Shown piece after piece: positions 28,223-35,663 of a stretch of 64,000 bases of DNA. Below the pieces are notes generated by a model. It had not been told where the DNA came from. It did not search any database and saw only the letters and a program-made list of their open reading frames with translations. Position numbers and translations under genes: made by a program. Position 1 is the first letter of the stretch, and each line of letters starts with the position of its first letter. Source of the stretch: an uncultured Verrucomicrobiota bacterium (GTDB taxonomy: Bacteria; Verrucomicrobiota; Verrucomicrobiia; Opitutales; Opitutaceae); contig CAIRBK010000036.1 of assembly GCA_903876795.1 (NCBI GenBank), forward strand, positions 62,001 to 126,000, written 5' to 3'.

Positions 28223-28252
28223 AAGCCGCAGCCCATGGTTGCGGCTTTTTTG
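28223..28252 (+). terminator. Rho-independent terminator after secretin gene
   Basis: AAGCCGCA-gcccatggt-TGCGGCTTTTTT. Confidence 0.85.
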
Positions 28253-28257
28253 TGTCT

Positions 28258-28869
28258 TCAATACCATCCGGCCACGTGGCCTTGGGCGGCTTTGATGATC
28301 AGTACACCGAGGTTTTTTACCGCATGGGCGGTGATGCAGGGAAGCAGGGATCGATGTGGGTTGAAGGAGGCAAATCGCACCGTATAAAACCAGAGGGAGG
28401 CGATGAAGACCGTTGCGGTGCTAAACCAGCCTTTAAGTGTGAGGGTCCAGGCAAAGCCATCGTCACCCCAGTGCCATAAAAACGGATGCAGGATGGCAAA
28501 TAGCAGGGATGCGCCGAAGACGCCTGTCCATTGGATGAGTTTGCCTTTGCGTTCGATCACGAGGAAGCCCCGGAAGATCAGTTCTTCAGTGAAGGCCGCG
28601 ATCAACGTGTAGAGACCGAAGAGCAAGGTGATTTTGGACTGTTGATCGCTCAAGCCGAGTTGAATCTCGCCCCACGTTTCGGCGCCCAGGATAAGGAGAG
28701 CCCCTGCGGCAGCAATGACACACGCCTTAAGGCTTGCCGGGGTGGCGCCGGGCAGGCCGCGAGGATCGGGGGCATCGACACGACTGGCCCGGTAATCTTG
28801 TCGCCACAGGTGCATTGCATAAAGGCCGACGGCGGTCATCAGTATGAGCAGGGCGGGATCGTCGTTCAT
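28258..28869 (-). CDS. CPBP family intramembrane glutamic endopeptidase
   Basis: FTEELIFRGFLVIERKGK motif, TM segments. Confidence 0.85.
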   Translation of the reverse strand: MNDDPALLILMTAVGLYAMHLWRQDYRASRVDAPDPRGLPGATPASLKACVIAAAGALLILGAETWGEIQLGLSDQQSKITLLFGLYTLIAAFTEELIFRGFLVIERKGKLIQWTGVFGASLLFAILHPFLWHWGDDGFAWTLTLKGWFSTATVFIASLWFYTVRFASFNPHRSLLPCITAHAVKNLGVLIIKAAQGHVAGWY

Positions 28870-28929
28870 CTGATGATTGAGTTATTGGTTAGCCTTTCGT
28901 CTGCCAAGCTCTAGCGTGTTTCTTAAAAA

Positions 28930-29955
28930 ATGTCTGTGACACCGATTTCCCAATCCAATTCGTCGGCACCCAGCGATTTTGCCACCGTGTTTGCCCGCTT
29001 GAAGCCGCAGATGGCGGCGCTGGATGTTTTTTTACGCGGTCAACTGGCCGCGTTTGAGCCGGAGATACGGGGGATGGCGGATTATTGTATTGATACATCG
29101 GGCAAGCGGATTCGGCCGGCGCTGGTTTTTTTGAGCGGCTGGAATGGTGGAGAAACGCCTTCGCCCGAGCTGGTGCGGGTGGCTGCGGTGGTCGAGCTGG
29201 TCCATTTGGCGACCTTGGTGCACGACGACATCATGGACGAGTCCGAGCTGCGGAGGGGGCGTCGCACGGCGTCGCGGCAGTATGGTCCCGAGGCGGCCGT
29301 GTTGTTGGGCGACGCGTTGTTTGCCCATGCGCTTCACCTGGCTTCGCAGTTTCCCACGACCGAGGTGTGTCACGCCGTTTCCGACTCCACTCGCAAGGTC
29401 TGCGCCGGAGAGATCGTGCAAACGCTGCGCCGCGGGACGACCGACATCACTCGCGCGGATTATTTCCGCGTGATCGATCTGAAGACGGCCGAGCTGTTCC
29501 GTATCTCGTGTTTTCTCGGAGGCAAGCTCGGGGGATTTCCCGATGCATTTGTCGAGGCGGCGAGCCGGTTCGGCCGGCACTTGGGGATCGCCTACCAGAT
29601 TTACGACGATCTGGCGGATTTCTTCGGGCAGGAGAAAAACATTGGGAAGACGCTCGGCACCGATCTGCAAAGCGGCAAGGTGACCTTGCCGTTGTTGGTG
29701 TTGATGGAGCTTTTGCCCGAGGACGAACGTGCGTTGCTCGTCGAAGAAATTCTTCATCGGAGGGAGGTCGATCTGCCCGGTCGTATCCGGCAGATGGGGG
29801 AGATGGGTGTTTTCAAGCGTGTCGCCGCCGAGGTGGAGGCCGAGTTGGCGCAGGCCGAGGCGGCTCTGGTGCCTCACGGCGAATTACCCCCCGCGTGGTT
29901 GCTCCGGCAGCTCTGCGACGTGTTGCGTGCGCAGGTCGGGGGCTTGCAGGCCTAG
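28930..29955 (+). CDS. ispB: polyprenyl synthetase family protein
   Basis: LVHDDIMDESELRRGRRTA, YQIYDDLADFFGQEKNIGKTLGTDLQSGKVTLPLL. Confidence 0.92.
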   Translation: MSVTPISQSNSSAPSDFATVFARLKPQMAALDVFLRGQLAAFEPEIRGMADYCIDTSGKRIRPALVFLSGWNGGETPSPELVRVAAVVELVHLATLVHDDIMDESELRRGRRTASRQYGPEAAVLLGDALFAHALHLASQFPTTEVCHAVSDSTRKVCAGEIVQTLRRGTTDITRADYFRVIDLKTAELFRISCFLGGKLGGFPDAFVEAASRFGRHLGIAYQIYDDLADFFGQEKNIGKTLGTDLQSGKVTLPLLVLMELLPEDERALLVEEILHRREVDLPGRIRQMGEMGVFKRVAAEVEAELAQAEAALVPHGELPPAWLLRQLCDVLRAQVGGLQA

Positions 29956-30133
29956 GGATTGTGGAGTCTCGGCCACCCGCTGATACTCGCGGCCAGAGTT
30001 TATTCAAAACGCTCCGAGGTGTCGGGGCAACAGGAGTGGCGCGTGTTGCCCAGCTCGCCGGCGCGAAACAGCGTCCTGAAGGGGCGACCTGGCGAATTGC
30101 ACCGATCGCCCCCTTGAACAAGAGCCATTCGCC

Positions 30134-30517
30134 TCAGATTTCCTTGGGCAACGCACCGCCGACCTCGATGGTGTGCCGGTGGTGGCGCTTCTCCTTCAAC
30201 GCGCTGTGGCGCTTGCGGAGTAGGCCGTCGAGTTTGTTGATGAGAAGATCGACGGATTTGTAGGCGTCTTCGGAATCGACGGAGGCGATCAGGTCGGGGC
30301 CGCTGATCTCGATCTGGCCCTTGGCGACGAAGTGGGCCTTTGCGCCCTTGGTCTTGTCGTGATCCACGTCGATGCGGATGCGATCAATACGGGGCTCGTG
30401 GCGCAGCAAGCGGCCCACTTTTTCGTGGAAGATGGCCTTCATGGCGTCGGTCAGTTCGAGGTGGATTCCGCGAAGAATGAGCTTCGCGCCGATAACTTCA
30501 GGGGTGATGTTTGTCAT
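30134..30517 (-). CDS. hpf: ribosome hibernation-promoting factor HPF/YfiA family
   Basis: KLILRGIHLELTDAMKAIFHEKVGRLLRHEPRIDRIRIDVDHD…. Confidence 0.85.
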   Translation of the reverse strand: MTNITPEVIGAKLILRGIHLELTDAMKAIFHEKVGRLLRHEPRIDRIRIDVDHDKTKGAKAHFVAKGQIEISGPDLIASVDSEDAYKSVDLLINKLDGLLRKRHSALKEKRHHRHTIEVGGALPKEI

Positions 30518-30670
30518 AACGGGGAAATGAGAAAAGAGATGCGCCGGATTGTGTCGTATAAAAACATCGGCCTTTTCCAGCCTCGGTTAACCGCAATCCG
30601 CCGTCCGCAGCTGGCGCATCCGCTTCTACGTGGCGGCCTCCGGTTCCCCGCTAGGTCCAACAACAAAGCC

Positions 30671-30693
30671 AGTGTCACCTGTTAGGTGACGCC
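30671..30693. repeat. family B palindrome, copy B1: AGTGTCACCTGTTAGGTGACGCC
   Basis: AGTGTCACCT outer arm intact, inner arm AGGTGACGCC degenerate; extends to AAAGCC…GGCTTT. Confidence 0.9.
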
Positions 30694-31062
30694 GGCTTTC
30701 TGGTGTGTGGGCTTAGCGGGCGATTTTTTCTTACGGGCGTGGAGCCAGTGGAGCAGCGTGAGCGTGCGCTCGGCGTCGGGCAGGCGACGGCGGCCGATGA
30801 GAAAATCGTCGATACGCTGGCGCGGCAGGCCGAGTTCGCGGGCGAGGTTGGCTTTCTCACCGTATCTCCAGTCGAGGGTTCTCAGGGCGAGCGCGAGTTC
30901 GTTCCAGAGTGGGGTATCGGTTCCCGGTTTGAGTGCGGCGCCGCGGGGGCCTTGGGTAAGGGCGCGAGCTTTTTTCAAGGCACGCGCCGTTGTTTGGGCC
31001 GCATCGGCCAGGGCACCGGCGAGGGCTGCGGCCAGTTTCAGGCGAGGATGGATCGGTTTCAT
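30682..31062 (-). CDS. small HTH-like DNA-binding protein, paralogue of 54603-55016
   Basis: PGTDTPLWNELALALRTLDWRYGEKANLARELGLPRQRIDDFLIGRRRLPDAERTLTLLHWL; ATG 31062 or GTG 31089; stop TAA lies in palindrome B1. Confidence 0.85.
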   Translation of the reverse strand: MKPIHPRLKLAAALAGALADAAQTTARALKKARALTQGPRGAALKPGTDTPLWNELALALRTLDWRYGEKANLARELGLPRQRIDDFLIGRRRLPDAERTLTLLHWLHARKKKSPAKPTHQKAGVT

Positions 31063-31089
31063 GTCCACACCCGGGCAGATTTCAGCCAC

Positions 31090-31112
31090 AGTGTCACCTA
31101 TTAGGTGACACT
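31090..31112. repeat. family B palindrome, copy B2: AGTGTCACCTATTAGGTGACACT
   Basis: Perfect 10-bp arms around ATT. Confidence 0.97.
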
Positions 31113-31209
31113 ATGGTTGGGGGCGGTTCGGGAGAGGGGCGATAAAAAGCCCGCCGGGGCGGGGCGGCGGGCGGAGGGATGGGCGCGGAGGATTGGCAGG
31201 GGGGGGTAA

Positions 31210-31287
31210 TCAGGGTGATGGGCGGCGGCGGCAGGCGGCCAGATCGAGACCGAGCTCGCCGACGATGGTGGCGTAGCTGGAGGGTTA
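31210..31287 (-). pseudogene. cryptic in-frame PEP-CTERM-like tail: P-stop-PSSYATIVGELGLDLAACRRRPSP
   Basis: Direct translation past TAA at 31285-31287; resembles PEPSSYA…TM…RRR sorting tail. Confidence 0.7.
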
Positions 31288-32745
31288 GGGGATGGCGGGG
31301 GCACTGTAGGTCAGCAGGCTGAGCTGGCCACCCTTGACCAGCTCGCCGGAGATGTCGTAGTGGGCTTGGGTGTCGGCGAGAAAGACCTTGGTGCCGGCGA
31401 CATACCAGGAGGCACCGGTAAACAGGGCGGTCACGTCGATGATGCCGGAGTGCTCTTCGTCCTGTGAGAAGGGGGGTGTCGGGATGAGGAAGCGGGCGCG
31501 GTCAGACTCAAAAATCTGCACGGCGGCATTCGGATTGGCGAGATCGACCTGCCAGATCTTGGCGATGTAGGCGGCGTTGCCCGGGTCTTCCTGGATGTAG
31601 ACCATGCCGTCCAAGCCGACAGCGATGTTATCGAAGGAGCGGGCAGTTTGGCCATCCGTGCCGGTGAGGCTGGCGCTGTTGAGGACCATTGAGATGGTGC
31701 CTTGGCTGAAGGTGTTGTCGCTGAAATCGATTTTGTAGAGCTTGGCGCTGCCGCCGGCTGTGGTGCCAGTGGTGACGAAGACAAAGGTGTCGGCGTCAAC
31801 CCATGCGCCATCCTCGGGGCGGGCGAACTCGGTGACACCGGCCGTTGTGGCGGCGGTCTGTTGCGTGGCGCCGGAGACGGTGGTGTCGATGGCGACGGTG
31901 GTGAAGGCGCCGGAGACGCCCGCGGTGTTATGCGTGGCAGAGACCTCGAGCGGGGTGGAGGCGACTTTGATGCTGGAGAGGGTGCCGTTGGCGAGGCCGG
32001 CGCGTTCGGCGGCGTTGCCTGAGGCCAGCTTGGTGCCGACGTAGACGTAGACCTGGCCGGGGGTGCTGTCGTCGGTGCCGATGACCACGGTCTTGTCACC
32101 GGTCAGGGGATTGGCGACGGAGTTTTCCCAGGAGAACTTTCCTAGTTTAGGCAGTTCGTAGACCTTGCCCGCCTCGGAGCCGGTGGCGACGAAGGCAAAT
32201 GCGCGGCCTTCGGCACCGACTTCCTCGCCGTTCATGAAGATGCGGCCGTTGTAGCCGTTGTTCGAGTTGGTGTTGTAGAAGGCCGAGGCAGAGGGAAGAT
32301 CGGCGGAGCAGAGGCGGCCGATGGCAGTGGTGCCGGATACCCAACTGCTGGTGCCGGAGTTCCAAGTCAGCACATCGTTGGCACGTTGGACAAGATCGCT
32401 GCCGGAGGTGACCTGGAGCGTGTTTTTGTTGATGGTCCATTTTGAGACGAACGCACCCGCAGAGCCATGGGCGCGCGTAATGCCGGCAGTGGAGCCTAGC
32501 TCATGATTCATGAGCACAGTGACGGAGCCGTCACCGTTGTCGTAGGCACCGAGACCGTCGGGGATGCCGACCATCTTATAGCCGCCGATGCTGTCGCCGA
32601 CGCTGATCAAGGCGGTGGAGGACCAGCCTGCGGAGGTCGGCTTCAGGTAGGAGGAAGCCGTTGAGCTCGGACCGGTGTTTTGGGCGAACGTGGCCGTGGC
32701 GGAGGCCAGGGCGGCTGCGAAGACGAGGTGGGAGCGATGGTTCAT
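31285..32745 (-). CDS. secreted PhoX-like (DUF839) phosphatase-like protein, ends just before a PEP-CTERM-like tail
   Basis: Signal peptide MNHRSHLVFAAALASATATFAQ; PDGLGAYDNGDGSVTVLMNHELG, FARPEDGAWVDADTFVFVTTG, GMVYIQEDPGN. Confidence 0.75.
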   Translation of the reverse strand: MNHRSHLVFAAALASATATFAQNTGPSSTASSYLKPTSAGWSSTALISVGDSIGGYKMVGIPDGLGAYDNGDGSVTVLMNHELGSTAGITRAHGSAGAFVSKWTINKNTLQVTSGSDLVQRANDVLTWNSGTSSWVSGTTAIGRLCSADLPSASAFYNTNSNNGYNGRIFMNGEEVGAEGRAFAFVATGSEAGKVYELPKLGKFSWENSVANPLTGDKTVVIGTDDSTPGQVYVYVGTKLASGNAAERAGLANGTLSSIKVASTPLEVSATHNTAGVSGAFTTVAIDTTVSGATQQTAATTAGVTEFARPEDGAWVDADTFVFVTTGTTAGGSAKLYKIDFSDNTFSQGTISMVLNSASLTGTDGQTARSFDNIAVGLDGMVYIQEDPGNAAYIAKIWQVDLANPNAAVQIFESDRARFLIPTPPFSQDEEHSGIIDVTALFTGASWYVAGTKVFLADTQAHYDISGELVKGGQLSLLTYSAPAIP

Positions 32746-32969
32746 GATGTGATGCTGGAATAGCATCCCATGCTGCCCGCTGTATGTGACAAAGTTTGGT
32801 CATGGCGGTGACAAAACCGCCACCTTTGGGTTACGGCGCCCGGGCGGGGATTACCCTGGAGTATCTCAAATGCAGTTATGGCCGGTTTCTTTTTGTGGCC
32901 GCGAGCATGGGCGAGTGGTGGTTCGGCCATTCGCTTACGCTCGCAGCTACGGCTTCTATTGAAATGCCA

Positions 32970-35318
32970 CTAGCGTTTCTTGTTCAGCGCGGCGCTGAAC
33001 CAGTCGTTGGTGAGCGGCTGCTGCGGCCTCGGTGATGGCGCGGCCGCCGGCGCGGGGCGCGCTTGGCCGGGGCTCGTGCGAGGGGCGGACTGGCCGCTCT
33101 TCGCGCCGAGCTGCGGTGCGCTGCGCATCGAGAGCGCGATGCGGCCGCGGGTGAGATCCACCTCGGTCACGGTGACGCTGACTTTCTGGCCGGGCTTCAC
33201 CACGGCGGCGGGGTCTTTCACGAAGCTGTCGGCAAGCTGGGACACGTGCACGAGGCCGTCCTGGTGCACGCCGATGTCCACGAACGCTCCGAAGGCGGTC
33301 ACATTGGTGACGATGCCGGGGAGCCTCATGCCGGGCTTGAGGTCCTCGGGCTTGTTGACGCCCTCCTGAAAACTGAACGCTTCGAATTTTTCGCGCGGGT
33401 CGCGACCGGGCTTGGCCAACTCGGCCATGATGTCGGTGAGCGTGGGCAGGCCGACGTTGTCGGTGACGTAGGCCTGGAGGTTGATTTTTTTGCGGAGTTT
33501 TTCGTCGCGCAGGAGGTCGGCCACGGTGCAGCCGAGGTCCGCGGCCATTTTCTCGACGAGCGGATAACGCTCTGGGTGCACGGCGGAGGCGTCGAGGGGA
33601 TGGGCGGCGTCGCGGATGCGCAGGAAGCCGGCGGCCTGCTCAAACGCCTTGGGGCCGAGGCCGGTGACCTCGAGGAGATCGGCGCGGGTCTTGAACGGGC
33701 CCTTGTCGTTTCGGCGGGAGACGATGGCGGCGGCACTGCGGGAGTTGAGGCCCGAGACCTGGGCAAGGAGCTGTTTGGAGGCGGTGTTGAGCTCGACGCC
33801 GACGCCGTTCACGCAGGAGACGACGGTGTCGTCGAGGGAGCGTTTCAACGCGTTTTGATCGACGTCGTGCTGGTATTGGCCGACGCCGATGGACTTCGGG
33901 TCGAGTTTCACCAGCTCGGCGAGCGGGTCCATGAGACGGCGTCCGATGGAGACGGCGCCGCGCACGGTGAGGTCGTGGTCGGGGAACTCCTCGCGGGCGA
34001 CCTCGCTGGCGGAGTAGATGGAGGCGCCGGACTCGTTGACCATGACGACCGGGATGGACGCCGGGAGCTTGAGGCCGCGCACAAAGGCCTCGGTCTCGCG
34101 GCCGGCGGTGCCGTTGCCGATGGCGACGGCCTCGATTTTGAAGAACTCGACGAAACCCTTGATCTTCTCGGCGGCCTCGACCTCGTGGCGGTCGGGGTAG
34201 ACGACGTCGTTGTGGAGGAGTTTGCCCTGGCGGTCGAGAATGACGGTCTTGCAACCGGTGCGGAAACCCGGGTCGAGGGCGAGCACGGCGCGCTGGCCGA
34301 GCGGGGCGGCGAGGAGGAGCTCGCGGACGTTGTCGGCGAAGACCTTGATGGCGTCGGCGTCGGCCTTCTTTTTGGATTCGAGGCGGAACTCGGTCTCCAT
34401 CGCGGGCGCGAGGAGGCGCTTCAGGGCGTCTGCCAGCATCGGGCGGAGTTGCGCGGTCGCGGCGGGCGCGGTGTTTTTGATGACATGGCGCTCGAGTTCG
34501 GCGAGGGCGAGGACCTCGTCCACGGTGATGCGCATCATCAGGAAGAGTTCCTTTTCGCCTCGGCGCATGGCCAGGAGGCGGTGCGAAGGGCACTTGGCGA
34601 GGGGCTCGGACCACTCGAAGTAGTCCTTGAATTTGGCCCCCTCGGTTTCTTTGCCGGAGATGACCTTCGACGAGATGGCGGCGGAGGATTTGTAGAGGGC
34701 GCGGAGTTTTTCGCGGGAGGAGGCGTCGTCGGAGACGCGTTCGGCGAGGATGTCGCGGGCGCCGGCAAGGGCCTCGTCGGCGGAGGCGATCTTGGAGACG
34801 ACGTTTTTGCCGTCGTCGGCGGTGTATTCTCGGCCGACATACGCCTGGGCGGCGGCTGCGAGATCGATGGCCGGGTCCTGGGCCCAGATCTGTTCGGCGA
34901 GGGGTTCGAGACCCTTCTCCTTGGCGATGGTGGCGCGGGTGCGCTTCTTGGGGCGGAACGGCAGGTAGATGTCCTCCAGACGCGTGAGGGTGTCGGCGTT
35001 GGCGATCTGGTTGGCGAGGGCGTCGGTGAGGAGGTTGCGCTCCTTGAGGGAGGCGAGGATGGAGGCGCGGCGTTCGTCGAGCTGGGCAAGCTGCTCGAGA
35101 CGGTCGCGGATGGTGGTGATCTGGACCTCGTCGAGTTCGCCGGTCATTTCCTTGCGGTAGCGGGCGATGAAGGGGACGGTGGCGCCGTCCTTGAGGAGCT
35201 GGGCGGTGGTGGCGATCTGGTGAACCTTGACCGAGCCGCCGAGTTCTTGGGCGATGCGGAGGACGTGATCGGCGTTGGGAAGGGCGCTGGGCGTGGTCGG
35301 GGTGGCGGGGATGGACAT
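32970..35318 (-). CDS. tex: RNA-binding transcriptional accessory protein Tex (S1 domain)
   Basis: VPFIARYRKEMTGELDEVQI, ALDPGFRTGCKTVILDRQGKLL, C-terminal S1 domain GIVTNVTAFGAFVDIGVHQDGLVHVSQLAD. Confidence 0.95.
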   Translation of the reverse strand: MSIPATPTTPSALPNADHVLRIAQELGGSVKVHQIATTAQLLKDGATVPFIARYRKEMTGELDEVQITTIRDRLEQLAQLDERRASILASLKERNLLTDALANQIANADTLTRLEDIYLPFRPKKRTRATIAKEKGLEPLAEQIWAQDPAIDLAAAAQAYVGREYTADDGKNVVSKIASADEALAGARDILAERVSDDASSREKLRALYKSSAAISSKVISGKETEGAKFKDYFEWSEPLAKCPSHRLLAMRRGEKELFLMMRITVDEVLALAELERHVIKNTAPAATAQLRPMLADALKRLLAPAMETEFRLESKKKADADAIKVFADNVRELLLAAPLGQRAVLALDPGFRTGCKTVILDRQGKLLHNDVVYPDRHEVEAAEKIKGFVEFFKIEAVAIGNGTAGRETEAFVRGLKLPASIPVVMVNESGASIYSASEVAREEFPDHDLTVRGAVSIGRRLMDPLAELVKLDPKSIGVGQYQHDVDQNALKRSLDDTVVSCVNGVGVELNTASKQLLAQVSGLNSRSAAAIVSRRNDKGPFKTRADLLEVTGLGPKAFEQAAGFLRIRDAAHPLDASAVHPERYPLVEKMAADLGCTVADLLRDEKLRKKINLQAYVTDNVGLPTLTDIMAELAKPGRDPREKFEAFSFQEGVNKPEDLKPGMRLPGIVTNVTAFGAFVDIGVHQDGLVHVSQLADSFVKDPAAVVKPGQKVSVTVTEVDLTRGRIALSMRSAPQLGAKSGQSAPRTSPGQARPAPAAAPSPRPQQPLTNDWFSAALNKKR

Positions 35319-35604
35319 GCGTCGTGAAAAGCGGATCAGTCCAACGCCCGCAGTCTGCGGCGCAAGCGAAGACTCGGATGGCCGCAGATGTAAGGTGTTG
35401 CGGGATGCCGAAGGGTGCTTTGCGAATGAGGCCGGACGGGGCGCCTCTGTGGACATTCTGCATCTCATGCCGGAGTCGCGTAGACTCTCGCGGATCGGCC
35501 GTTGGTCGTTTACGTCCTGTCTTTCGGAGCCACCCAATTGAACCACGGCCTGGGTAGCCAGCAGAGGCAATCACGAGGCTCGGTCGATAAATAATTTAAA
35601 AAAA

Positions 35605-35624
35605 CGTCAATGAATGCATTGACG
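35605..35624. promoter_or_regulatory. perfect inverted repeat CGTCAATG-AATG-CATTGACG upstream of the TPR/ExbBD operon
   Basis: 8-bp perfect arms; right arm overlaps a TTGACG that could be a -35 element. Confidence 0.5.
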
Positions 35625-35663
35625 CAGTTTGGGGATGTGTATCGTTTGGCCCCGTATTTCCCT

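Larger units (their letters stand above)
30671..31112. other. palindrome-HTH unit B (palindromes B1 and B2 bracketing a small HTH-like gene)
   Basis: B1 30671-30693 and B2 31090-31112 flank CDS 30682-31062. Confidence 0.8.

Noticed and set aside
15261-31290. Stop-codon recoding as explanation for the two interrupted genes
   Set aside because: Different stop codons (TAG and TAA) are involved, and both terminate other intact genes in the window.
33063-35327. 754-aa plus-strand ORF
   Set aside because: Antisense to tex with low-complexity Gly/Val/Asp/Glu composition.
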